Shown: positions 51,617 through 62,533 of the stretch, piece by piece
Numbering within the stretch: position 1 is the stretch's first letter
How the letters are laid out: every line of letters starts with the position of its first letter
The notes under the pieces: generated by a model
What the model was told of the DNA's origin: nothing
The model's database searches: none
The model's input: the letters and a program-made list of their open reading frames with translations, nothing else
Origin: Setaria digitata
Taxonomy: Eukaryota; Nematoda; Chromadorea; Rhabditida; Setariidae
Length of the DNA stretch: 64,000 nt
Direction of reading: 5' to 3'
Assembly: GCA_003640385.1 (NCBI GenBank)
Contig: RCAB01000304.1
Span: forward strand, 1 to 64,000
Translations under genes and position numbers: made by a program

Positions 51617-54600
51617 CCAATTATCCTTCTTTTCGTTATCAAAGGGAAAAAGTTCTGTTTTTATTTTCCTGTCTTTGCAATGTAACATTTGGAAAAAAGA
51701 TAAAGTGCATCAAAAAATGCTTTTTTTTTGCATCCTTAATGCAATTCACACGTCTACTGACGTTTTTTCAACGTAGTTTCGATGTCCGATCTTATGGGTG
51801 ATCTCACATGGTTTCCATAGTTTGCGGTTTATATTTCCTTTTTCTTTGATATTTCTTGTAAATTTTTTAGACTTGCTAAATTCATTCAGATAGTTTGATC
51901 CAAGCATCCGCAGGTCTTTCTTTTTTGCAAGTAAGCTCAAAAGGCCTATGGTCAAAGGTCAACCTGCATTCATGTGTTATTATTATTACTTTTCATATGT
52001 CCTTTGAAATGTTGCTATTTTTTATTGTTGTATTTTGGTATTTTCGAAATGCATCGAAATTTCTCTTACTACCACCGGTTTTGAACGAAAATTTTGTTAC
52101 ATGCTTTACAAACGCCGCAGTTTTTTTCCTCTTTCTCTCTCTCTTTTCCTTTCATTAGTAATTAATTTCATTATCCTTTTCACTGGCAATAATGCAGTTT
52201 GATTGAATCTTGAAAATTTCTTGTTTGCTCATATGAAGATTACTATGACCGTATTAATTCTCTCGTATTTTCATTCATACAAATGTTTTAAATTCATTTC
52301 CGATTTTCTTCTTAATTTTATATATTTAATTGTTTTATGCATGTATAATATGTCTTCACGTGAAACCATAAACTTTAGTTATTTTTATGCTTTCCCTTAT
52401 ATAGATGAGCTAAGTTTACATTGTTGTTGATAAGATAGAAGACAATGGTAAGACTAATAATGTAGGGTTAGTGCTAGAAATAGTCAAACAGACGGGTGTG
52501 GACAAATTGAAAATTGAAAAGTAAGATGTTTTCTCTTATGAGCTAGAAGTAGAAGTCGAAATACATTACGGTGTCCAGAGTGTCACTTGAATCTCTCTTA
52601 TATAAAAGGCATTCATAGCAGTTCGTCTTCAAAGAGTTAAGATAATCAATGAAATGATACGACTATCAAAACTGATATGCTCAGTTTAGTCGTCAAATTG
52701 ATGGGTTAAGGAATATATTCAAATTAATTAATTATAAGGAAAAACTTTCCATAACAAAAACTATTTGCTTGCTGCTTCGGGTATATAGTTCCGCATTACT
52801 TCATTTTTATTGTTTAATTTTAAAGTTTTCTTTTTCCTTATACAAGTTAAATTTCTGCACCAGAATTTTTTGATTCACTCGATTAATTTTACCAAACAAT
52901 GGTTTTAGACGTTTTCTTCCTTCCGCTGGGCTTCTGCACCGTTATGCAGTGTCGTCAAATTAATATTCAAAGGAATTCTCGCGAAAATTTGATTAAATCC
53001 ATTTCCTTATCATTTTTTGCAATAAAATAGATAATTTGGGACAGTAATCTGTTGTAACTTCAACGATACGCTTCTTATTCTTATTTCATCCTCCTAATTC
53101 GCAATTATTTTGTCTGGTCGATTATACACTAGTTTCTAATAACAGCTGATTTGTGCAAAATTTCATCTTACCTGCAATTTTTCATTGGTCTTTGCACTTC
53201 GTTTTCCTATACTTGTAAATTCTTTTTATTTTGAATTTAGGTATCTTTTAGAATTCTTCCAGTGCATTTAAGTGTCTTTTACCGCACAAATTTCTTTGAA
53301 ACTTTTTCCCGAAAAAATTTTGAATTATTCGAAATTTTTGTAATTTGAAGAATCTTTGTAAATGTTTTCGAATTTGTAATAAAAATATGAAAAGAAAAGA
53401 AAAGCACTACTAAAGCTTGCTTCCTTTATATGGAAAATTTTCTTCAACCTATTTTGCATTGAGAGCTACCACATACACTAATCAAATCTCATTTCAGCTG
53501 TACTCATTAACTTAAATTCAATTTAGACGAGATTTTTTTGATCGAAACTAAATTAGTTAATTGCAAATAATGCTGTCGTATGGGCTATTCAGAAATTAGT
53601 GAAAAAAAAAAACGTGTTTTTAGTAGTGCAAATTTAATTTTCACTCTATATTCGGTACACTTTAAGAGAAATTAGATGTTGGCACGGTACTGCAAAGTAT
53701 AAAGTAGCAATTAAATGTAAAAATAATTTATGAGAAAGCTTTATCTTAAAGATGTCAAACGCATGAAGTGTCAGATCTATGTATATGCTAACAAAGTTCG
53801 CATACCTAGTCATAAATCAATTTCAATTCTGGGATAAAATGAATTTTCCCAATATTATTGCTTTGGTTTGATTTTTTTTTTCTCTTCCTTTTCTTTTTTT
53901 GTGGCATCAATCTTTTCTTAAGAAAAGTGGTTCATTTCTGGCTTACTTACTTGTCGGTTGAGGGTATATTTCAGAAGCTGTATAAGCTGTATATTCTTCG
54001 GGTAAGTAGTGATGGTCAACTGAGATTGTTAAATGAAATTAGTTATACATCATATATCCTTACTTACACTGCATTACTTAAGCTTGAAGTTATTTCCGTT
54101 TAGTTTTCATTTTAAATTGGCACTTTCAACAATACATTGCTAATTTTTTCAGTTCCTTCTGTTTTTTACTTCATTTCATTATCCAAACAATATAACATGT
54201 TCAATTAAAATAAACTACTTACTATTCAGATATTCCTACAGGTAGAAAAAGGTAAAACAAATTAAAGAAAAGGTAAAAGTGATAGAAAAGAATGGGAGTG
54301 ATAAAAGAAGAGGGAATAAACACATCCAGAGAAGCATCTTGGTCCTGGACCATCAGGAAATAAATATCAAAAGCCTAATTTAGGAGAGAAGAACTTGAGA
54401 AAACTGCGTATTTCAGACATCTTCTGAAATCAAAACACTTAAATTATACTGCTTATTGAAATATACTGAAATATCTTACTCTTCCTGAAATATCAGTTCG
54501 ATGATAGCGTTCAAAAGAGAACTGTGGTTTTACTTAGATCCTTATATAGAAATAGGATATTTCAAATTTGTGATTCAATGGTAATTTGATATCCTGATAA

Positions 54601-54959
54601 CATGGAAATCCTAGCAATTAGAGGTGGTAATTGCCACTTGTTATTATAAATAAGAATTTATTCGTCTCTTATTATTTTCACTCTTAAATTGAAAAAAAAG
54701 AATCTCGTGAATTTAATCGTTCTTTAATTTTCAAAGTTATTGAAGTTGAGGATGTAAATCATTTAAAAGTTAATAAAAACCAAGTGATAACTAATGCAAA
54801 ATAATAAATGGGAGTGATGATGGATAACAAAGCGACGGAAAAAACAAAATGAATTTTCTGTAACTATGGATTAACTAATATAATCGGATAATCAACGATG
54901 AGCTTTCAACGAGACTTATCAGTGATATGATCAAGTTGATACAAATCAGGTACAATACT
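51617..54959. other. Non-coding region after the WH2 gene
   Basis: This holds the probable 3'UTR of the WH2 gene and AT-rich intergenic DNA. A donor-like CCCAG/GTGACC just before the stop at 51616 leaves open that the gene continues. No further exon could be identified. Short ORFs here are Phe/Leu/Ser-rich composition artefacts. Confidence 0.5.
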
Positions 54960-55142
54960 TCATCCAGAATCTCTCTGTTCAATGCAGTTTTTGATCATCC
55001 GAAAAATTTGCCTTTCTTTTTGCCTTCTAAACATCTGTTGTAGTAAATTAATTTGAGCTGATCGTCCGATATGCAAACGATCATTGCTGAAAGTAACATA
55101 CGAGTCAAAGGTCATCCTAGTATATGTCACAGTGGACAGCAA
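54960..55142 (-). CDS. Doubtful minus-strand ORF or terminal exon (60 aa)
   Basis: A minus-strand frame of 60 codons ends in TGA at 54960. Its second half (QINLLQQMFRRQKERQIFRM) looks like an amphipathic helix. An acceptor-like TTACTTTCAG on the minus strand lies at about 55098-55107, so the last 45 or so codons could be a terminal exon. No matching upstream exon or family was found. Confidence 0.2.
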   Translation of the reverse strand: MLSTVTYTRMTFDSYVTFSNDRLHIGRSAQINLLQQMFRRQKERQIFRMIKNCIEQRDSG

Positions 55143-55383
55143 CAGGATGCAGTGGATCTTTTTATTCGTACGTAAATAATTCCAGTTGTAATCATCTAAG
55201 AAAATAATGAATACGTGCGTACGTGTACGTATCCCTTATGTCGCAACGCAAGTGTGTATCCGTGACATATGGATTTCCGTTCTCTCATTTATTGCTACGT
55301 AGAGGCGAAACATGTAGTGTGTTTCAGGATGGTTGCTTTCGATAAATTTAAATAGCATTTCGGTTTACCAACTGCAAATTGAT

Positions 55384-55562
55384 GAGGACATTCCGGAGGA
55401 GCGGAACGAAATACGGACGGGAACTGGCAAGTTGCAGTGAGTCACTGTACAGAATCCTATTTCTGCTTGTAAATCCAATTTCCGGCACTGTTAGGTGCTA
55501 TGAGTGCTATGGAACCCGAATCGGCTAGCAGAAATGAACAGTTTCGACAGTGCTTGCCGGAA
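55384..55562 (+). other. GC-richer patch with overlapping exon candidates
   Basis: The sequence is clearly GC-richer than its flanks, and several conflicting readings are possible. An ATG at 55500 opens a frame starting MSAMEPESASRNEQFRQCLP, just after an acceptor-like ACTGTTAG. A GTGAGT donor at about 55437 could end an upstream exon. A third frame from about 55382 ends in TAG near 55525 and contains a short Cys-rich stretch (RCYECYG). The choice cannot be made from the sequence alone. The frame from 55500 must not be followed into the microsatellite that begins at about 55680. Confidence 0.25.
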
Positions 55563-55679
55563 ACAGAAAACGGGTACACTTATTTTTCGATTTTCCTTTA
55601 CCTCCATTTTTCAGTTCCACATCCATATTTCCGGAACATTCATTCACGGCTTCCAGACTCCCCGTCAATATTGAATCGC

Positions 55680-56870
55680 GTGTTAGTGTATGTTTACGTA
55701 TGTATGTATGCGTATGTCCTTATGTATGTCTCTATACATAAGCATACTAATCTATACACATATGTATGTGTGTATGTTTGCATCTATGTTTGCATTATGT
55801 ATGTATGTTTACATCTATGTATGTGTGTATGTGTATGTAAGTATGTGTGTATATTTGTATCTATTTATATATGTGTGTGTGTCTATGTATGTGTGCATCT
55901 ATGTATGTGTGCATGTATGTATGCACACGCGTTATGTTGTATATGTATGCATCTACGCGTGCGTGTATGTGTGTATGTAGCTGTGCGTACATGTACGTAT
56001 GTATATGTATGTTTGTATGTAGTATGGATGAATCTATGCTTGTATGTGTGTGCGTATTTTGCGTATGTTGCGTGTATGTGTGTATGTGTTGAAACCTGCA
56101 TAAGACGTATTCATTCCCGTCATGAAGTGTCTGTGCGCATGGTATGTTGGTGCATGTCTATGTATGTCTGTTCATGCCTATGCTATTCTGTACAAGTCTG
56201 TGTATGTCTGGACATATCTGGCTATATATACTTGTGTATGTGTGTGCATGTCTGTGTATGTCCATGTATGTCTTGTAAGTATGAATGTCTGCGTGTTTCT
56301 CTACGTGTCTGTGCATGTCTACGTCTGTGTATGTCAGTGTGTGCTTATATACTTATATACTGTCTGTGTGCTGTGTACCTGCGTGTTCCCTTCCACGTCC
56401 GTGTATGTGTGTTGCGCGACAGACTAACCTGAACCATCACTCTCTACGCCTCAGACGCACACACACATACATACATACACATGTGACTTGCTGAGAAATT
56501 GCTTCTGTCTGTGATGTATGTTTGTGGACGTCTGTTCCATCCCGTTATATAATGTGTGTATCTGCACGAATACCTGACACGTGCGGACTTACGTGGCTCC
56601 ACCTGTGGTGCATATGTGCATGTGCATGCATGTCTGCTTCAACACAGTGTGTGGGAGGTAGTGGTGTCGGTAGGTGTATGTGACGTTTCAAATCTAGAGA
56701 AGCAAACGAAGGCGCCGTCAGAAATATTATGTGTCGGTGAGCGGTGTATGGATCTATGTGTGTGTCTGTGTGTGTCTGTCTGTGTGTGTGCGTGTGTGTG
56801 TGGGGCATACCTCGACATTCATTGTGCTGGTCCATCACCCACACATACATACATACATTCACAGACACGC
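55680..56870. repeat. Degenerate TGTA/TG microsatellite field with strand switches
   Basis: About 750 bases of imperfect TATG, TGTG and TGTA units on the plus strand (55680-56430) are followed by CACA/CATA units (about 56456-56482), TG-rich units (about 56740-56805) and again CA/TACA units (about 56838-56868). The long frames here (up to 310 codons, almost all Cys, Val, Tyr and Met) are direct translations of the repeat on either strand and are not genes. Confidence 0.85.
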
Positions 56871-57816
56871 ATAGTCTGTCGGTTTGTTGTTTGTTCGAGC
56901 TCCCAAAGATGGTTCTCGGTACCACAGGTTTCTAGTGTCATTGATACACCGGAAGCTAAAGTAGATAGACAGGGGAAGAGGTACCTGTTGGTTACTGTTT
57001 GCTTTTCCGCATTGTTACTTTTCCGCATTGTTATCCCTAATCATCGTTATCAGTTATATTATTTATTTACTGATATCAGGAAGGAGTAGCCTTTTTTGTC
57101 TACTTTATCCTTACTTGTCCAGAATGAGGCATACAATTCCTTCCTTTACTCTTCCTTCCTTCTAGACATAGCTTCCTGAAGTGATAAGATCCTGCACGTG
57201 ACAGATATTATAATTTAGGCTATCGTAAGGGTTATTTGTGAAAGCTGTGGAAAGTTTTGAATGGAAAACTTTTACTGAAGAAAGAAGACCAATTTAAGAT
57301 TGTTGAATTCTAGGATGAATTTAGGATTGAGGAATGGTTTGATCTCAGTTTTAGAATATCTGCAGCTGGAAATAGCAAGGCAATAGCACGAATTTTTTAT
57401 TCATACTTTGATAACGTCTACATGTCGCCCTTCATATATAGGATTAGTAACACTCGAACATCTTGCTTCATACCTAGAGAAGGATGAGAAAGATTCATAT
57501 TAAGAAGAATCTACCGGAAAGAATTCGTACTTCGGAATTTGCCGGTAAGAAATACTCAAGAAAGTTGATTGTGGACTAACTCAGGGACAAACGAGCGTTT
57601 TGTTCAGGAAATTCAGAAATTATTTCGATAATTGCAATTGCCATTCAACTGCTTTATAACAGAAATTTTGGTTAATAAACTGTAGGAAGGAGTTGGTTGG
57701 GTCATGTTGCATATCCAACGGAAGAGAGATGTAATCCGGTTAACCGTATTGAACTTGTATTTCCGGGAAATTTGCTTCACGTTCCAACCAACTTTTTTCA
57801 CTTTTTTTTTATTTCA
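56871..57816. other. Region between the microsatellite field and the MADF gene
   Basis: A possible small exon lies at about 56933-56982. After a CCACAG acceptor it reads VSSVIDTPEAKVDRQGKR to an AG/GTACCT donor. No partner exon was found. The remainder is AT-rich, without further signals except the acceptor before the MADF start. Confidence 0.3.
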
Positions 57817-57817
57817 G
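57800..57817 (+). promoter_or_regulatory. Probable trans-splice acceptor of the MADF gene
   Basis: A T-rich run ends in TTTATTTCAG at 57817, 24 bases before the ATG at 57842. No upstream coding exon is visible in the frame, so spliced-leader addition is the likeliest reading. A conventional 5'UTR intron is possible. Confidence 0.5.
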
Positions 57818-57841
57818 AATATTTAACACACACAACAAATC

Positions 57842-59025
57842 ATGGGAAGCGAAACAATCGTGTGGACGGATGCAATGCGTGAGGTGTTAATCAAATCTGT
57901 ACAGCGTCAGGAATGCATATGGAATTTTTCCAATGTCGACTATCGGAATGCTGCTAAGAAACGACAGATTTTTTGGGAAATTGCTCAAGAAATGACGGAG
58001 ATGTTCGGTATAGTACTTAAGGGTTAGCGATATACTGTTGCTAGAGATGATAACAATAAGAACAATAATGGATGGTATTGATGATGAGTGATAATGGATT
58101 TAGGTTAGGGATCAAAAAATAGAGGTAGCTGTTGTAGGTGGAAATATTGAGTTGTTGTTTACTGCTTCTTTTTTCCTGTTCTCTTTCTTATATCTTCTCT
58201 CGTTTTCTCTCCCTCTTCAATTTTTCATCTGGCTACTTTTTTTTTTGATTTTATTCTCAGGACAGGATTCCTTATTGTATTAACTTCTGGGTCACTTATA
58301 GTTGCTAATTCATTGTAACATGGTAAGGAATTTTTTAAGTCCAAAAGCGAGTTAAATGATTGCTTGATTTTTGTACGTATTTTCATGTCTCAAATCGAAA
58401 AAAAAGTAGAGAAAAGAATTTCCGTAATGATTCTCAGTTTTATGGATTCAAAATTGATCGTAGTGCTTTTATTGTAATTAAAGCAGATAAAAGTAAATGT
58501 CGTCCAGTAGACGTAACATAAACGTATTCTTGAGTAGAAGAGAGGAAAAAAAAAAGGAAATTGATTATCCGACGAATTTCAAGGAATGATTAATTCGATA
58601 CGATTAGTTTGATGGTGATAGTTTTTTCCAGTCTCATTTTCACATTCACTGAAATATGATTAACAGCTTTGAAAATAAAATTTAAAAATATAATTCAAGT
58701 TTCTCCATAGTGAAAAGGAAGATAAATTGTTGACATGAATCTTTGTTGTAAAATAATTATTAAAACATATCAAAATGAAAAAAAGTAGTCTATCGATAAT
58801 AATGTTAATGAAGAATTTTGGAGTAGCTGATTTGTTCCAAATAAATTTGCTGGATGTTGAATAATTTTTTTTTTTTTTAATTATTACTATTGTCAATAGA
58901 AAAGGTATTCTTCTCTGGTTATTTAATGATTTTTTGTAATTCCATCAAATGTTGGAATTACAAAAAATTATTATTTTATTATTGTTATTTTATTTAAATT
59001 ACTATATATATATATATATAGTACA

Positions 59026-59062
<37 letters not shown>

Positions 59063-59174
59063 TGTAATTTAAATAAAATGACGAATATATAATACATATA
59101 TTTGTTATTTTGNAAATTATTATTTTATTATTGTTATTTTATTTAAATTACTATATATATATATATATATTACA

Positions 59175-59211
<37 letters not shown>

Positions 59212-62200
59212 TGTAATTTAAATAAAATGACGAATATATAATACATATATTTGTTATTTTGTTTTTGTTGCTATTTTTTGAATGGAATTTATTTTCCCTT
59301 TCTATTTACTCTTTTCATCTTAGCATGTAAATTACAGGTACTCATACAAGTCGTCAATGGCAACATTTGCGCGATCAGTATAGACGTGCTAAGCGGCGAA
59401 TGGAGGTATCAAATGTCCAAATAAAACCATGGCGTTTCATGCAAATGTTGAAATTTACTGATGCTACTGATATAGCGGAAGCAAATGATCCGATGTAAGT
59501 GTAAAGAAAAAAAATATTTGAAAAATTTACGGTAAAATTTCATTATTATTATACCGTTTGTCTTGTCGTAGTTACAGTGACAAATTATCAACTTCACAAA
59601 CATAATAGTTTTTCACCTTTTTAGTGCGCGGTATGTATTTTAATTAGTTATTTGAACCAATTTTCATGGTAAGCGATACACCATTGTTTGTTATATATTA
59701 CCATAATCCGTAATTATAAATCATTTCTTAATTTTTTACATTTCCATCGAAATATGATTGGCAGCTTTGAATATAAGATTTAAAAATATTATTCAAGTTT
59801 CATCACAGCAAAAAAACCGATAAAATTTGACACAGATTTTGGGCTGTGCCATCCAGAAACTTTACTGTTCATGCAGTTTAGAAATCATACATTGTGGATA
59901 GCTGGAAAACATCCCTTTTTAAGGATTCAAAGCTGTTTTTTCTTACTTATTTTTAGGCTGAGAAAGATGCGCCCGTATAACGTAGCTTACTCATAGGCTT
60001 CTGGACTTGTTTTTTTTTCTTTTTTTTTTTGGCTTTCCGAGCATGTCTTTCCGAATTATACATTTTTGGTCCCCCAAAGAGTCTCGGAATTCCTGACCCC
60101 ATAGAGAAAGCAAACTTGTACGCCTCAAGGCATCTCCTGCGTTGGAACCGAGCAATTGCATAATGCTCCAGCAGGTACAGTACATGCTCTTCCCATAATA
60201 GTTACTCAATTTTTGATCGTTTTTCTAAATTGGCAGTTGAGATGTCATATCGTTTAAAACTTGAACTGTCGTAGTTGTAAAAAAAAAAAGGAACTCACTA
60301 TTTGTACCGTACAATTTTTATATCTCATTGTATCAGATTGGAATTATCAGTATATCTAAGTTTGTGTTCTAACAGATGGTAACATTTCCATTATTAGTAG
60401 TGAAAATTTCTGGGTATGTTTTAAGACTTTGTGGGGAAGTTTGAGGAGTGAATTACGTTATATTATCGATGACAGGTGGATAAATTCAGATGAAACAAAA
60501 TAAGCTAGTGGTATAATTTATTGGCGGCTTCGGAAAGTGTTCTTCTCTGCCTCTTTAGCTTTTTTAAAGAAGAAAAAATCTCAAATTTTTTCTTAAATTT
60601 TTTTTTTTTTTAAATTTAGAAGTGCTGCAGGCTGCTACTCAAATTTTATGAAAGAGCCTATTTTTGGTGCTTCTCTCATACCCTTTTTTTTTTTTTAGTA
60701 AGCAGTTTGCTGTACCAAAGGATAATTCCATGTCGATATACTTCATTGCTCATCACACATTTGGTGCCCAGATGTTTATTTAAAACTTACCTTTTAAATT
60801 TATTTAGGTTTATATGAATTTCATTTTTAGGAGCTACTTATACAATTCATTCCTGTTAGATGATCGGAACGTTCATCAACAACGACCATATTCAACACCA
60901 AGTGCCTTGATGTCACAGGAACGTAAAGAAGGTGATCAGCAGTCAACATATCCTCTTTATCCATCCAAAACGGATGGTGGATTATATCCGGTAACAAGTA
61001 CTGTAACCGTAACATGTAGTCCTAGCACAGCCGGTAATCCATACAATTCAGTCGATCAAACTAGTGAAGCCTTGGCAAACATCGAACGACTGGCAAACAT
61101 CGAGCGTACCATTGAAGCGGTTTCAAAAGCGGAACAGTTTAGCGATAGTTCATTTCATCAAAATGGCGATGAATCATCAAGTCATGATGGTTTGTTTGAT
61201 TATTTCTTTATTCATTTTCATTTGTTTTATTTTGTTTTTTTTTTCTTGTTCTCATTTGTTTTATCTTAGATTTAATTGGTATTATATCTGCTAAGAGATG
61301 ACGAGAAAGGTTATAAGCATTACATGTGAAATTTTTCCAGCATAAAACATTGTTGGAAGTAAAACTAAAAGCTTAGTGTGAGAATTTTAAATACATGGAT
61401 AGACTTCACTGTAGAAAGAAATTCTCATTTGAATGTTGGAATGGAAATCTTAGATATACAAGTAATCTAAACTGAAAGATAGGATACAGAGCTTGCTGAT
61501 AGTGGGTGAAGGCAAAGAAATATATAACTAATAGAGATTATTATGCTTCAGCAGTGATAAATTCATGATTTTTTTCTTGGCATAGTCAGTGTTGAGATTT
61601 TTATAAATTACAGTGAAACCGGATGCTAGTTGCCCACCGGTTGTGGGTTCCAAGAGGCGTTCCACTGCTCTACAAATGTCACATGGTACTGACAGGAAGG
61701 CTGGTCGAGAAATTGTTGACGAATTTGCTCTTTTGGGTGCTGTTTTCAGTTTATCGTTATCTTCTTTTTCTAGTTCTCCTATTTATTATCTTGAGATTTT
61801 AATTTACTGGTAGAATAAAATAAAAGATTCCTTATGTTTTACTTCTCTTTTATTATGGTGTATGGAATATATTTCAGGCCAGTTTGTGGAAAAAAAAGTG
61901 CGAGCAATTTCGATGCGAAATCCACGACTTGGTCTAATTGTACAGAAGAAGATCAGTGACTGTGTATTTGAAGCATCAATGGAACTGTTGGAAATTGATG
62001 TAAGTTTCCAAGATTGTGGTTATTGTAACTTTGTAAGTGATTCGTTGTGGATTATCGTCAGTGAATCCTAAACTATATCATTCACTACGCGCCATTGTAA
62101 GCTGCAAAGTTCTGGAAATTTCTCTCTACACCGAAAGTAAAACAGCAGCTAGTGTTCATGAAGAAAAAATAAAGAGTTACCATTTAAGGTCAAACTTAAG

Positions 62201-62447
62201 AAATGGATCAGTTAAAGTTTGAGATTAAAATACCTTCTGAAAAACGTGTTGTAGTTTGTTACGCAGTTCTATTTTCGTGATTTCGAACTTTTTAGACTTT
62301 AAATAAGCTGTATTGTTTTTCCTCATAGTTGAAAATTGAAACAAAAGTAAAGTTCCATGGCGAGCTTTATTCTTGATCATCACATTAGCTATTTTTCAGC
62401 ATCCAGAAGTAGCCCAAAATAATCACGTTAATTATAATGTGAATTAA
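57842..62447 (+). CDS. MADF-BESS domain protein, 6 exons, 329 aa
   Basis: MADF domains are Myb/SANT-like DNA-binding modules, often paired with a C-terminal BESS protein-interaction motif; such proteins act in transcription or chromatin. My exons are 57842-58022, 59338-59494, 60831-61189, 61614-61736, 61878-61999 and 62400-62447, all GT-AG with matching phases. The MADF domain spans about residues 10-90 over exons 1 and 2: WTDAMREVLIKSVQRQECIW at the start, DYRNAAKKRQIFWEIA in the middle and RQWQHLRDQYRRAKRRME at the end. Exon 3 encodes a low-complexity Ser/Thr/Gln linker with a duplicated LANIER unit. Exons 4 and 5 encode the BESS-like segment: DEFALLGQFVEKKVRAISMR, then a second helix. The last exon gives 15 polar residues. 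Intron 1 contains hairpins and an N-flanked duplication. The protein is probably nuclear. Family call secure, target genes unknown. Confidence 0.9.
58930..58967. repeat. Perfect 15-bp inverted repeat (hairpin) in MADF intron 1
   Basis: TTTTTTGTAATTCCA (58930-58944) is followed by an 8-base spacer and its exact reverse complement (58953-58967). It is intronic and immediately precedes the larger AT palindrome. Confidence 0.85.
58965..59261. repeat. 148-bp duplication around N (59113), each copy an AT-rich palindrome
   Basis: Bases 58965-59112 recur at 59114-59261 with about one mismatch, separated by one N, so the doubling is probably an assembly artefact. Within each copy, arms like TTATTTTATTTAAATTAC and GTAATTTAAATAAAATGA flank long (TA)n tracts and are near-perfect reverse complements. 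The unit could fold into one large hairpin. Confidence 0.8.
59953..60201 (-). other. Antisense coding-like island in MADF intron 2
   Basis: About 170 bases of GC-richer sequence on the minus strand give an 82-codon frame, with no early ATG, containing EHYAIARFQRRRCLEAYKFA and GSGIPRLFGGPKMYNSE. It runs into a nearly pure A tract (plus-strand T run at about 60009-60030) and a stop. A second overlapping ATG frame (59991-60209) also exists. The composition and the A-rich end suggest a retroposed fragment or an old exon remnant. No family was recognised. Confidence 0.25.
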
Positions 62448-62533
62448 TGGGAGAAAAACAAACGATGATGACCGTTAACTTCCTCATACATATACTCCGT
62501 TGCACTTCACTCTTCAGTCCGGTGCATTTTCGA
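62448..62533. terminator. Shared 3' intergenic region between convergent genes
   Basis: Only 86 bases separate the stop codons of the MADF gene (+) and the ACBP gene (-), so their 3'UTRs probably overlap or abut. No clear AATAAA was seen on either strand within this short gap, so the polyadenylation signals may lie inside the opposite gene. Confidence 0.4.

Noticed and set aside
55500..56432. 310-codon plus-strand ORF rich in Cys, Val, Tyr and Met
   Set aside because: Beyond about 55680 it is only the translation of TGTA/TG repeats. Other frames on both strands are open over the same repeat. Only the first 25 or so codons could belong to an exon.
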